DNA of 64,000 nucleotides from Saccharopolyspora sp. NFXS83. Lineage in GTDB: Bacteria; Actinomycetota; Actinomycetes; Mycobacteriales; Pseudonocardiaceae. Shown here piece after piece: positions 22,452 through 31,756 of the stretch (within the stretch, counting starts at the first letter, position 1; every line of letters starts with the position of its first letter). The stretch lies in contig NZ_JAPFGB010000029.1 in the NCBI RefSeq assembly GCF_026241095.1, positions 1 to 64,000 of the forward strand, written 5' to 3'. Position numbers and translations under genes: made by a program. The notes beneath the pieces were generated by a model. That model was not told where the DNA came from and ran no database searches. It saw only the letters and a list, made by a program, of their open reading frames with translations.

Positions 22452-22632
22452 CGTTCCCCCTCACACGGGTTTTCCCGCGCCGGCCGACGATCGTTCGCCC
22501 CCTCTTCCCCATGCCACCCAGCGGTTCGCGTTCGCCTGGCCGAGGCAGCCCGGCGGCGTGATCGACCGTGCCCGGAAATCACCGCCAGGCCCCGGAAACG
22601 TGAGCTCGACCGACATCCGAAAGGACACTCCG

Positions 22633-23721
22633 ATGACAGCTGTCCCGGCGCTCACCGAACACCCGTCGTCCCCTGACCTGCCCACCACGATGCGCGCGGC
22701 TCGATTCGACGCGGCGACCCGCGAGCTCGCGATCCGCCGAGTGCCCGTTCCGCTGCCGGGGCCGGGTGAAGTGCTGGTGCGAGTGGCCGCCTGCGGAATC
22801 TGCCAGTCCGACGTGAGCCAGCTCGACGGCCACATCGCACCTCGGCTGCCCGAGATCACGCCAGGGCACGAAGCCGCCGGTGTGGTCGCCGCGCTCGGCG
22901 AAGGAGTGCACCACCGGCAGGTGGGCGACAGGGTGGTGATCGCCGCGGGGAACGAGTGCGGCGCTTGTTCGGAATGCCGGACCGGCGGCGGCACCGACCG
23001 GTGCGAGGACCTCCAGGTGATGGCGTTCCACTACGACGGCGCCTGGGCCGAGTACGTGCTGACCGCTGCCGTCTCCCTGGTCGACGTCCCCCGGTCGGTG
23101 CCGTTGGAGCACGCGGCCGTGCTCGCCGACGCCGTGTCCACCCCGTACGGAGCCATCGAAACCGCGGAGCTGCGCGCGGCGGAATCGGTGGGGATCTGGG
23201 GTTTGGGTGGGCTGGGCACGCACCTCGTGCAGCTGGCCCGGATCTGCGGCGCCTCGCCGATCATCGCGCTGGACCCGTTGGCGTCGGCGCGAGAACGTGC
23301 GCTCGACCTGGGCGCGGATTACGCGCTGGACCCGGCCGCTGCGGACACGGCCGCTCGGATCAAAGAGATCACCGGTGGTCGTGGGCTGCGCGCGGCGTTC
23401 GACTGCGTCGGGCGGAGCACGACGTTCGCGCAGGCCGATGCGGCACTGGGGCATCGCGGCAGGCTCGTGCTGATCGGCATCTCCCCGGATCAGCTAGAGG
23501 TCGGTCGTGAGATCCACTTCGTGCGCAATCGGCACAGCGTCATCGGCCACACCGGTTACCGGATGCGGCACCTGGAAGACCTGGTGGAGCTGACCGATCG
23601 CGGCAGGCTCGACGTGTCCGGTTCGGTCACCGCCGTGCTGCCGCTCGACGACGTGGCCGAGGGCATCCGCAGGCTCCGCGACCACGACGGCGCCCCGATC
23701 CGCATCCTGCTGGCGCCGTGA
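22633..23721 (+). CDS. Zinc-dependent alcohol dehydrogenase
   Basis: 362-residue medium-chain dehydrogenase. Catalytic-zinc residues appear in CGICQSD and TPGHEAAGVV. The structural zinc loop is reduced to ECGACSECRTGGGTDRC, with four cysteines. The Rossmann nucleotide motif is GIWGLGGLGTHLVQLA (about residues 182-197). ATG at 22633 chosen (MTAVPALTEHPSS). It lies 180 nt after the TetR gene, probably in the same transcription unit. It interconverts an alcohol and an aldehyde or ketone; cofactor and substrate not determinable. Confidence 0.88.
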   Translation: MTAVPALTEHPSSPDLPTTMRAARFDAATRELAIRRVPVPLPGPGEVLVRVAACGICQSDVSQLDGHIAPRLPEITPGHEAAGVVAALGEGVHHRQVGDRVVIAAGNECGACSECRTGGGTDRCEDLQVMAFHYDGAWAEYVLTAAVSLVDVPRSVPLEHAAVLADAVSTPYGAIETAELRAAESVGIWGLGGLGTHLVQLARICGASPIIALDPLASARERALDLGADYALDPAAADTAARIKEITGGRGLRAAFDCVGRSTTFAQADAALGHRGRLVLIGISPDQLEVGREIHFVRNRHSVIGHTGYRMRHLEDLVELTDRGRLDVSGSVTAVLPLDDVAEGIRRLRDHDGAPIRILLAP

Positions 23722-23730
23722 CGGGGTCGG

Positions 23731-23985
23731 AGTGAACGGACCGTTCGCCCAATCTCACTGGACGAACGGTCCGCTCACCCGCCCCGAACTCGGTCGTTGA
23801 CGTCACGCCTGCTCGGTAGCGGCCGTGGGACGGATTTGGAGTGAACGGACCGTTCGTCCCATCTGATTGGACGAACGGTCCGTTCACTCGGGGAGCCCGG
23901 TCGGAGCGCCGGCTTCGGATGGTGCGGGCGGGATCGAGTGAACGGACCGTTCGTCCAAGGGGATTGGGCGAACGGTCCGTTCACT
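23731..23985. repeat. 49-nt hairpin elements, cluster 7 (3 copies)
   Basis: Elements at 23731-23779, 23840-23888 and 23937-23985, between the alcohol dehydrogenase and LacI genes. The first starts 9 nt after the dehydrogenase stop codon. Confidence 0.9.
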
Positions 23986-24110
23986 CCAACCGGGTGGGTG
24001 CCGCGGGGTGTGGTCTCCGGCGGGGGCGAGGGGTGGCGACGAGGTTCCAGTGGTTGTCAGGGGTTCGGGGGGCGTGGTCGATTGGGGAGAGCGGAGAAGG
24101 GAGTGGGGGC

Positions 24111-25103
24111 GTGGGCGAGCGAAGGCCGACGATCTACGACGTGGCGCGGCGCTGCGGTGTTGCCGCTTCCACCGTGTCGCGCGCGTTCAGCAATCCGTCG
24201 CGGGTCAACGCCACGACCCGCAGCCGGGTCCGGGCCGCGGCCGTGGAGATCGGTTACGAGCCGCGCCCGCTGGCCAGGGCCGAAGCGCCGGGTCGGTCGC
24301 GCACGTTGATGCTGGTGGTCACCGACATCGCCAACCCCTACTACGCCGCGATGATCAAGGCGGTGCAGTCCCGCGCCATCGAGCGGCACTACACGCTGGC
24401 GCTCACCGACAGCGACGAGTCACCGCAAGTGGAGGCGGGGAATCTGCGGCACCTGCTGGCGAATTCGACCGGTGGCATCCTCGCCACGTCCCGGCTGGCC
24501 GACGATGTGGTGCGGCACTTGGCGCGGCACCGCCCGCTGGTGATGGTGAACCGCGTCATCGAGGGCTTGCCGAGCTTGGTGGTGGACACCGCGGGCGGGA
24601 TGCGCACGGCGGTGCGCCACGTCGCGGCGTTCGGGCACCGCCGCATCGCGTACCTGTCCGGTCCGCGCAATTCGTGGATCAACGGCCAGCGCTGGACGGC
24701 GGTGCACGCCGAGGCCGCGGCACTGGGCTTGCAGTCGGCGTACCTCGGGCCGCATCCGCCGACCAGGGAAGGCGGGCGGGATGCGGCGGAGGCGTTCGTG
24801 CTCGACGGGGCGACCGCGGCCATCGCCTACAACGACCTCGTCGCCATCGGAGCGATGCAGCGGGTGCGGAGCATGGGGCTGCGGGTGCCGGTGGATCGCA
24901 GCATCGTCGGCTGCGACGACATCTTCGGCGCCGACCTGGTCGCGTTGACGACGATCGCCGGGCCTGCCGAGAAGGTCGGCGGGGCCGCGGTCGACCTGGT
25001 GCACGCGGAGTTGACCGGCGGCGCGACCCGGTCGCTGACGTTCGACGCGCACCTCGTGGTCCGCGGCTCCACTGGACCGGCACCGGCAACCGATGGCAAC
25101 TAG
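24111..25103 (+). CDS. LacI-family regulator of hexuronate genes
   Basis: 330-residue LacI regulator. The HTH is RRPTIYDVARRCGVAASTVSRAFSN (about residues 4-28), followed by a periplasmic-binding-like sensor domain (TLMLVVTDIANPYYAAM). GTG at 24111 has GAAGGGAG in front. It precedes uxaC, uxuB and a symporter in the same direction. A dyad GGCAACTAGTTGTC overlaps its own stop codon, and a near copy lies before the symporter gene. It therefore probably senses a hexuronate or its intermediate. Confidence 0.87.
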   Translation: MGERRPTIYDVARRCGVAASTVSRAFSNPSRVNATTRSRVRAAAVEIGYEPRPLARAEAPGRSRTLMLVVTDIANPYYAAMIKAVQSRAIERHYTLALTDSDESPQVEAGNLRHLLANSTGGILATSRLADDVVRHLARHRPLVMVNRVIEGLPSLVVDTAGGMRTAVRHVAAFGHRRIAYLSGPRNSWINGQRWTAVHAEAAALGLQSAYLGPHPPTREGGRDAAEAFVLDGATAAIAYNDLVAIGAMQRVRSMGLRVPVDRSIVGCDDIFGADLVALTTIAGPAEKVGGAAVDLVHAELTGGATRSLTFDAHLVVRGSTGPAPATDGN

Positions 25104-25108
25104 TTGTC
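25095..25108. promoter_or_regulatory. Probable LacI operator upstream of uxaC
   Basis: GGCAACTAGTTGTC, a near-perfect dyad with core CAACTAGTTG, 31 nt before the uxaC ATG. It is very similar to GGCAACTGATTGCC at 27861-27874. Confidence 0.6.
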
Positions 25109-25139
25109 CGACGCGCGACCCGCGGCCGATTCTGCGGGC

Positions 25140-26552
25140 ATGGCTAGTGGTTCGACTCCGCTCGCGCCGCACCCGGATCGGCTGCTGCCCAGCGATCCGG
25201 TGCAGCGGCCCATCGCTCGGCGCCTCTACGCGGCGGTCCGCGACCTGCCGCTGATCAGTCCGCACGGGCACGTCGACCCCGAGTTGCTGGCGGCGGACCG
25301 GCCGTTCGCCGACCCGGCGGCGCTGCTGGTGACGCCCGATCATTACGTGACGCGGCTGCTGCACGCCCACGGCGTCGCGCTGCACGAGTGCGGCCTCCCC
25401 GGCGGGCCGCAGGAACCGGCGCCGCCGCGGGAGGTGTGGCGGGCGTTCTGCTCGCACTGGCACCTGTTCCTCGGCACCGCGTCGCGGCAGTGGCTGGAGT
25501 CGGAGCTGCACGACGTGCTGGGTGTGGTGGTGCAGCCGTCCGCGGCGACCGCCGACGCGCTGTTCGACGAGCTCACCGAACGACTGGCCCGGCCCGAGCT
25601 GCGGCCTCGCGCGCTGTACCGGTCTTTCGGGATGGAGGTGCTCGCCACCACCGACGATCCCGCCGACGATCTGCGCCACCACCGCGCGCTCGCGGAGGAT
25701 TCGAGCTGGCAGGGGCGGGTGGTGCCGACGTTCCGCCCGGACCGCTACCTCGACGCGGCCCGCCCGGACTGGCCGGCGGCGCTGGACCGGCTCGCGGAGG
25801 TCAGCGGCATCGACACCGGCGACTACCGCGGGCTGGTCCGGGCGTTGGAGGCGCGGCGGGAGTTCTTCCGCGAACACGGCGCCACCGCGACGGATCACGG
25901 CGCCCCGGACCCGCGCATGGAGTTCCTGCCGGAGCGGGAGGCGTCCCGGCTGTTCGCGGAGGTGTGCGCCGGGCGCGGCGACGCGGCGCTGCTGTCGCGG
26001 CAGCTGCTCGGCGAGATGGCCCGGATGTCCAGCGAGGACGGCCTGGTGCTGGCGCTGCACACCGGGAGCCTGCGCAACCACCACCCGGAGACCTTCGCCC
26101 GCTACGGCCCCGACACCGGCCACGACATCCCGACGCGCGCCGAGTTCACGGAGTCGCTGCGCCCGATGCTGCGGCGGTTCGGCACCGATCCGCGGTTCCG
26201 GACGGTGCTGTGCGCGCTGGACGAGTCGGTGTTCTCCCGCGAGCTCGCCCCGATAGCCGGGTTCTACCCGTCGGTGTACTTGGGCGCGCCGTGGTGGTTC
26301 CTGGACGCGCCGCGCGCGATGCGGCGGTTCCGGGACGCCGTCACCGAGACGGCCGGTTTCCACCGCACCGCGGGATTCATCGACGACACCCGGGGTTTCT
26401 GCTCCATCCCCGCCCGGCACGACACCGCGCGCCGGGTGGACGCCGGGCACTTGGCCTCGCTCGTCGCGGAGCACGTGCTCAGCGAGGACGACGCCGCGCA
26501 GGTCCTGCGCGATCTCAACGACCGCCAGCCCCGCACCGCCTTCAGGTTGTGA
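25140..26552 (+). CDS. uxaC: Glucuronate isomerase
   Basis: 470-residue uronate isomerase (amidohydrolase-related). It converts D-glucuronate to D-fructuronate, and galacturonate to tagaturonate. Metal-site motifs are visible: LISPHGHVDPELLA (about residues 40-53), LALHTGSLRNHH, and the C-terminal GFIDDTRGFCSIPARHD. Length fits the family. The frame is open from a TTG at 25104; I use ATG 25140. It sits between the LacI gene and a frameshifted reductase gene, 2 nt before the latter's GTG. Confidence 0.9.
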   Translation: MASGSTPLAPHPDRLLPSDPVQRPIARRLYAAVRDLPLISPHGHVDPELLAADRPFADPAALLVTPDHYVTRLLHAHGVALHECGLPGGPQEPAPPREVWRAFCSHWHLFLGTASRQWLESELHDVLGVVVQPSAATADALFDELTERLARPELRPRALYRSFGMEVLATTDDPADDLRHHRALAEDSSWQGRVVPTFRPDRYLDAARPDWPAALDRLAEVSGIDTGDYRGLVRALEARREFFREHGATATDHGAPDPRMEFLPEREASRLFAEVCAGRGDAALLSRQLLGEMARMSSEDGLVLALHTGSLRNHHPETFARYGPDTGHDIPTRAEFTESLRPMLRRFGTDPRFRTVLCALDESVFSRELAPIAGFYPSVYLGAPWWFLDAPRAMRRFRDAVTETAGFHRTAGFIDDTRGFCSIPARHDTARRVDAGHLASLVAEHVLSEDDAAQVLRDLNDRQPRTAFRL

Positions 26553-26554
26553 TC

Positions 26555-27804
26555 GTGCGCCTGCATCGGGACACCGAACCCGCCCCCGTCCGCGCCGTGC
26601 ACTGGGGCCTCGGCGCGTTCCACCGCGCGCACCAGGCCTCCTACACGGCCGCCGATCCGGAGTGGGGCATCGCCGCGTACACGTTCCGCAGGCGGAGCTC
26701 ACCGCGCAGGGCGGGCTGTATTCGCTGCTGGTGCGCGGCGAGGGCGTGCGCACCGTCGGCTCGATCAGCCGGGCGCACGCGGGTGCCGAGCGCGAGCGGT
26801 GGCTCGCCGACCTCGCCGCGCCGGAGGTCGCGGTGGTCACGCTCACCGTGACCGAGGCGGCCTACCGGGTGCCGCGGGCGGGGGAGGATTCCGCGATCTC
26901 CCGGCTGGTGGCGGGGTTGCGCGCTCGGTTCCGCGGCGCCGCCGCGCCGATCACCCTGGTGCCCTGCGACAACGTGCCGGACAACGGGGCGGTGCTGCGC
27001 TCGGTGCTGCGGGCGGCGGTGGCGGGGGAGGGTGCGGCGCTCGCGGCGTGGGTCGAAGCCGGGGTGTCGATCGCGAGCACCGTGGTGGACCGGATCACGC
27101 CCGCCACGACCGCCGCCGACGTGCGGGCCGTGCACGAGCTGACCGGTGTCCGCGACGCGGTGCCGGTGGTGACCGAGCCGTACGCGGAATGGTTGCTGGC
27201 GGGCGACTTCCCCGGTGACCGGCCGGGCTGGGAGCGGGCGGGCGCGCGGTTCGTCGACTCCGTCGACGACTACCAGCGGCGCAAGCTGTGGCTGCTCAAC
27301 GGCGCGCACAGCCTGCTCGCGTACGCCGGGCTCGGGCGCGGCCGGAGCTCGGTCCGGGAGGCGATGGACGACGCGGTGCTCACCGGGCTGGTCGAGTCGT
27401 GGTGGGACACCGTCGCCCGGCACCTGCCGCTGCCCACGGCGGAACTCGACGAGTACCGGGCCGCTCTGCGGCGGCGCTTCGAGGCACCGGCCATCGAGCA
27501 CCGCCTGCGGCAGATCGCGGTGGACGGTTCGCAGAAGATCCCGGCGCGCATCCTGCCGGTCCTGCACCGCGAACGCGCCGCCGGTCGGCTGCCGGAGGCC
27601 GCGGTGGCGGTGCTCGCAGCATGGATCGCCCACCTCCGAGACGGCGACGTCCACGATCCGATGTCCGCGGCCCTGGTACCGGCGGCGCGCTCCGGCGCCC
27701 GCGGAGTGCTCACCGCACTCGACACCGACCTGACCTCGGACGACGAGCTGATCGCGGCCATCGACGCCGAAACCCCGACCACTACGGCCAGCGAGCAACC
27801 GTAG
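26555..27804 (+). pseudogene. uxuB: Fructuronate reductase (mannitol dehydrogenase family), frameshifted
   Basis: Long-chain mannitol dehydrogenase family; fructuronate reductase turns fructuronate into mannonate, the step after uxaC. The N-terminal part is in one frame from GTG 26555 (VRAVHWGLGAFHRAHQASYT...WGIAAYTF). The rest (AELTAQGGLYSLLVRGE...KLWLLNGAHSLLAYAG) continues in another frame. The break is near 26690-26700, equivalent to a one-base insertion or two-base loss. The downstream part is intact, including the catalytic K-x4-N-x2-H pattern in RRKLWLLNGAHSLLAY. Either a recent pseudogene or a sequencing error. Confidence 0.8.
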
Positions 27805-27860
27805 CGGCGAAACGCTTCCGGCCCGACCTCCGCGCACATCCCCGGCCCGTGGCAAGTAGT

Positions 27861-27874
27861 GGCAACTGATTGCC
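27861..27874. promoter_or_regulatory. Probable LacI operator upstream of the symporter gene
   Basis: GGCAACTGATTGCC, with arms GGCAA/TTGCC, about 120 nt before the symporter ATG. It resembles the dyad at 25095-25108 and suggests that the LacI protein also controls uptake. Confidence 0.55.
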
Positions 27875-27991
27875 GCCGGTGCCGCGCCTCCCTAGCTTGA
27901 ACGCACTCCGCACCGCCCGAGAGCCGCGACGGCGGCGAACCCCCACAACGACGTGAGAGCCGGATTCCTCCGGCCAGGGAAGGGAAACCAC

Positions 27992-29488
27992 ATGCACCCG
28001 TTGGACTGGGTGATCATCGCAGGCTATCTGCTGATCATGCTGGCGATCGGTGTCTGGGCGCACCGCCAGGTCGCCGACACCGCGGACTTCTTCACGGCGG
28101 GCGGCAGGATGCCGTGGTGGCTGGCCGGGATCTCGCACCACATGTCCGGCTACAGCGCCGTCGTGTTCGTCGCCTACGCCGGGGTCGCCTACGACCAGGG
28201 CATCGTGTCGTACGTGGTGTTCATGTTCCCGCTGGCGGTCGCCACCGGGATCGGCGCCTTCCTGTTCGCCCCCAAGTGGAACCGGCTGCGCACGCACTAC
28301 CGCATCGCCTCCCCGCTGGAGTACCTCGCGCAGCGGTTCAACGTCCCCACCCAGCAGGTGCTGGCGTGGAGCGGTTCGCTGCTGAAGGTGTTCGACGTGG
28401 CGGCCAAGTGGTCGGCGATCGCGTTGCTGCTCAACAAGTTCGTCGGCATCCCGCTCGGCTGGGGCATCGTGATCACCGCGGCGGTGACGCTGGTGTACTG
28501 CACCGCGGGCGGTTTGTGGGCCGACGCGCTCACCGAGCTGGGGCAGTTCGTGATCCAGGGCGTCGCCGCGTTCGCGATGATCGGCGCGGTCGGGATCGCC
28601 TTGGCCGACCGCGGGTTCAGCTACGCGAACTTCTGGTCCGCGCTGCCGGAAGGCCACACCTCGCCGACCACGAGCAGCTATCCCGCGTACTTCCTGCTGG
28701 TGTACGTGCTGGTGAAGACGTTCGAGTACAACGGCGGCATGTGGAACCTGGCGCAGCGCTACATCGCCACCCCCACCTCGGCGGCGGCGCGGCGCACGGC
28801 GCTGCTGTCCAGCGCGCTCTACCTGGTGTGGCCGATCGTGCTGATGCTGCCGATGTTCGCGGCACCGCTGCTGGTGCGGGTGCAGGACTCCGAGGACGTC
28901 TACGCCGAGATGGCCTTGCAGTTCCTGCCTGCGGGGTTGCTGGGGCTGGTGCTGGTCGGGGTCTTCTCGCACACGATGGCGATGGCCGCGTCCGACGCGA
29001 CCGCGATCTCGGCGGTGATGACCCGCGACGTGCTGCCGCACGTGTGGCGTCGCGCCCGGGGCTTCACCGACGAGCAGTTCCTCCGGGCGGGCCGGGTGCT
29101 GACGGTGGTGTTCGTGTTCCTCAGCGTGGTCCTGGCGCTCAACGCCGAGAACCTCGGCGGCGTGCTGGGCATCATCGTCGCTTGGGTGGGCGCGCTGATC
29201 GGGCCGATCTCGATCCCGATGATGCTGGGCATGCTGCGGCCGTTCCGGCACGTCGGGCCCACGGCCGCGCTGACCTCCTGGGCGGGCGGACTGCTCACCT
29301 TCGCGCTCACGAAGTACGTGCTGGGGCTGTCCGAGGCGATCACCGTGGTCTCGCCCGTGCTGGTCTCGTTGCTGCTGTTCGCGGCGGTCGGTTCCTGGTG
29401 CCGGGACGCTCCGCCCGCCGCCGAGGAGATCACCGGCGCGCTCACCCGCGATCCGGATCCGACCGGCGCGGAACCCGCCACGACGTGA
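27992..29488 (+). CDS. Sodium:solute symporter (SSS family)
   Basis: 498-residue integral membrane carrier of the SSS family, with about 13 helices. Typical segments are ADFFTAGGRMPWWLAGISHHMSGYSAVVFVAYAG near the N-terminus and SHTMAMAASDATAISAVMTRD in the centre. ATG at 27992 follows AGGGAAGGGAA. It is behind a putative LacI operator and follows uxaC/uxuB, so a hexuronate or related sugar acid is the probable substrate. Confidence 0.87.
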   Translation: MHPLDWVIIAGYLLIMLAIGVWAHRQVADTADFFTAGGRMPWWLAGISHHMSGYSAVVFVAYAGVAYDQGIVSYVVFMFPLAVATGIGAFLFAPKWNRLRTHYRIASPLEYLAQRFNVPTQQVLAWSGSLLKVFDVAAKWSAIALLLNKFVGIPLGWGIVITAAVTLVYCTAGGLWADALTELGQFVIQGVAAFAMIGAVGIALADRGFSYANFWSALPEGHTSPTTSSYPAYFLLVYVLVKTFEYNGGMWNLAQRYIATPTSAAARRTALLSSALYLVWPIVLMLPMFAAPLLVRVQDSEDVYAEMALQFLPAGLLGLVLVGVFSHTMAMAASDATAISAVMTRDVLPHVWRRARGFTDEQFLRAGRVLTVVFVFLSVVLALNAENLGGVLGIIVAWVGALIGPISIPMMLGMLRPFRHVGPTAALTSWAGGLLTFALTKYVLGLSEAITVVSPVLVSLLLFAAVGSWCRDAPPAAEEITGALTRDPDPTGAEPATT

Positions 29489-29493
29489 TCCGA

Positions 29494-29538
29494 GCGCGCC
29501 GCGACCGCGAACACCTGGCGTTCGCGGTCGCGGCGCGC
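29494..29538. terminator. Bidirectional terminator
   Basis: Perfect 19-nt arms at 29494-29512 and 29520-29538 with a 7-nt loop, between the convergent symporter gene and the secreted-protein gene. Confidence 0.75.
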
Positions 29539-29541
29539 GGA

Positions 29542-29991
29542 TCAGACGTGGGTCACCAGCAGCGTCACGCCGACCTCGTCGCCGCAGTCGACGAAAACGG
29601 GTCCGACGCCGTTGCCGACCTCCTCCCGGAGCGTGGCCTTGGCCTCGAATCCGTTCGGGTCGGAATTGACTATCTCGATGTTCTCCAGAACGGGTTTGCC
29701 GCCCATTCCGCTGATGAATCCGCGCAGTTCCTTCCCGCCGCCGCAATGGCCGGTCAGGGTCACTTCCTGGCCGCGTTCGGAGGTCGGGTTCGGGCTCACG
29801 TTCACGACGGCGCGAGCGCCCTTGGGGGGAAGGTCCTTCGCCTGCATCTCACTGGTCACGTTGCTCTCCTGCCGGTCGTGCTGCTGGTCCTGCGGGGCGT
29901 TGGCCGCGTACGCCACACCTGCTCCTGCCGCCATCAGCGCGATTCCGATGATCGCGCTGGAAATGCTCGTCAAATTCTTCGAGTTCGCCAT
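29542..29991 (-). CDS. Small secreted protein of unknown function
   Basis: 149-residue protein with an N-terminal signal peptide (MANSKNLTSISSAIIGIALMAAGAGVAYAA, cleavage near residue 30). The mature part looks like one Ig-like beta sandwich with a likely disulfide between the cysteines of LTGHCGGGKELRG and VFVDCGDEVG. ATG at 29991 preceded by AAAGGGG. It converges with the symporter gene across a strong hairpin. Function not recognised. Confidence 0.7.
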   Translation of the reverse strand: MANSKNLTSISSAIIGIALMAAGAGVAYAANAPQDQQHDRQESNVTSEMQAKDLPPKGARAVVNVSPNPTSERGQEVTLTGHCGGGKELRGFISGMGGKPVLENIEIVNSDPNGFEAKATLREEVGNGVGPVFVDCGDEVGVTLLVTHV

Positions 29992-30077
29992 GTTCGCCCC
30001 TTTGCCAGTTCTTCCGCATTCATCAAGCAAGTCGAACCGGGCGGGGTTCCAGGTTCTCCGAATCGAAGTGACGTGGA

Positions 30078-30953
30078 TCACTCAAGTGGTCGTGCGGGCG
30101 AATCGCGGAAAGTCTCAACGCAAGTCGACCCCGTGCACGCCGGATCGATCGGGTAGGCGTCGCTCGCGCGGTCCGGGAAGATCGCGAGGGCCAGCGCGAT
30201 GCCGAGCAGCACCGGCAGCACCGCCGTCCAGCGGGCGCGGCGCAGCACCAGCAGCAGGAACCCGCCTGCTCCGAGACCGCCGAACAACAGCAGTTGTCCA
30301 ATGTGGACTTCGAGTGCGACGGTGGTGTACGGCGAGTTCGGGCCGCGCAGCACGGGCGACAGCAGTTCCACCGCGATCGGCAACCCGCCCTCCGGGGTGA
30401 ACGTCTGCGGCCCCGGCTGGAGCACCACCGTCACCGCGAACGCCGCGAGCGTCGCCATCGCAGGCGTGATCGGAACCGGGAGCGCGTGCCCCAGCCCCAT
30501 CCCGGCCACCGCGCCCGCCACCAGCGCGAGCGCGCCGATCAGCAGCGGCGCCACCCAACCGGTCGAGTACCAGCTCGTGTACCTCGCGACCCGCACCGCG
30601 CCGAACGCCAGCGGCACCAGCATCGCCACCACCAGGCAACCCGCGACGGGAGCGACGAGCAGAGCCATCCGGTGCCAGGCCGGGCGCGGAATGCCCGCCA
30701 GCACCTCGTCCAGCCGGGCGCGGCGCCGAGCGCAACCCAGCCACGCGCCCAACCCGACCACCACCGGCCAAGTGAAGGACAGCTGGTGGCGCTGCCACAG
30801 CACCAGCGCCGTCCACTGCTCGTCCCACTGCGCGCCGCCGTGCGCCCACGGGCCGCTCATGTTCAGCAGCACCACCGTCGGCAGCAGGAAACCCGCCGCG
30901 AACCAGAGCGCGCCGGACCGGCGCAGCTCGATCAGCAGCAGCCGCCCGATCAC
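30078..30953 (-). CDS. ABC-2-like membrane protein
   Basis: 291-residue polytopic membrane protein with six or seven hydrophobic segments. It begins VIGRLLLIELRRSGALWFAAGFLLPTVVLL, typical of ABC-2 permease-like proteins. Its GTG start overlaps the stop of the preceding ATPase gene by 4 nt (GTGA), so the two are coupled and should form one transporter. Substrate unknown. Last gene of the sigma/anti-sigma/ABC operon. Confidence 0.75.
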   Translation of the reverse strand: MIGRLLLIELRRSGALWFAAGFLLPTVVLLNMSGPWAHGGAQWDEQWTALVLWQRHQLSFTWPVVVGLGAWLGCARRRARLDEVLAGIPRPAWHRMALLVAPVAGCLVVAMLVPLAFGAVRVARYTSWYSTGWVAPLLIGALALVAGAVAGMGLGHALPVPITPAMATLAAFAVTVVLQPGPQTFTPEGGLPIAVELLSPVLRGPNSPYTTVALEVHIGQLLLFGGLGAGGFLLLVLRRARWTAVLPVLLGIALALAIFPDRASDAYPIDPACTGSTCVETFRDSPARPLE

Positions 30954-31744
30954 GCGGCCGACCCGCGCCGCGCGAGCAGTGCCGCGTAGCCGCGCTCGCT
31001 CGCGGTGTCCCCGTCGTCGGATTCGGCGCCCGCCGCCGCCAACTCGCCCGGAGTGCCGCGGAAGGCGAGCCGCCCCCCGTCGAGCAGCAGCACCGAATCG
31101 CAGGCGGCTGCGACGTCCTCCACCAGGTGCGTCGAGACGACGACGCACGTGTCGGCGGCGAGCTCGCGCAGCAGATCCCGGAACCGCATCCGCAACGTCG
31201 GATCGAGCCCCGCCGTCGGCTCGTCCAGCAGCACCACGCGTGGGTCGTTGACGATGGCCTGCGCGATCCCGGCCCGGCGCACCATCCCGCCGGACAACGT
31301 GCGCATCCGGTCGTCCGCCCGATCGGCGAGGCCGACCCGCTCGATCGCCCGCTGCACCGCTCCCGGCACCTCTGCGGCCGGCATCTCCTTGAGCCACGCC
31401 AGGTACGTCACGAATTCGCGGACGGTGAACCGGCGGTAATAGCCGAAATCCTGCGGCAGGTACCCGGTGCGGCGCCGCACGTCCCGCAGCGCGGGCGAAC
31501 CCGCGGGCACGCCGAGCAGTTCCAGCTCACCGCTTCGCGGGCGCAGCACGGTGGCCAGCGCTCTGAGCAAGGTGCTCTTGCCCGCCCCGTTCGGGCCGAG
31601 CAGTCCGTGCACGCCGGTGCCCAGCGCCAGGTCCAGCCCGCGCACCGCGACCCGGCGGCCCGCCCGCAGGGTGAGGTCCGCTGCGCGGACCTCGTGCGCG
31701 TACGTCGTCGGCGCCGTCTCGGCGGCGGTCACCATTCGTGCCAC
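30950..31744 (-). CDS. ABC transporter ATP-binding protein
   Basis: 264-residue ATPase with Walker A GPNGAGKST (about residues 48-56), Q-loop YLPQDFGYY, signature LSGGMVRRAGIAQA, Walker B VVLLDEPTAGLD and H-loop STHLVEDV. It drives the membrane protein encoded just downstream with a 4-nt overlap. It starts 12 nt after the anti-sigma-like gene. Confidence 0.9.
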   Translation of the reverse strand: MARMVTAAETAPTTYAHEVRAADLTLRAGRRVAVRGLDLALGTGVHGLLGPNGAGKSTLLRALATVLRPRSGELELLGVPAGSPALRDVRRRTGYLPQDFGYYRRFTVREFVTYLAWLKEMPAAEVPGAVQRAIERVGLADRADDRMRTLSGGMVRRAGIAQAIVNDPRVVLLDEPTAGLDPTLRMRFRDLLRELAADTCVVVSTHLVEDVAAACDSVLLLDGGRLAFRGTPGELAAAGAESDDGDTASERGYAALLARRGSAA

Positions 31745-31756
31745 GATCTCCCTCTT

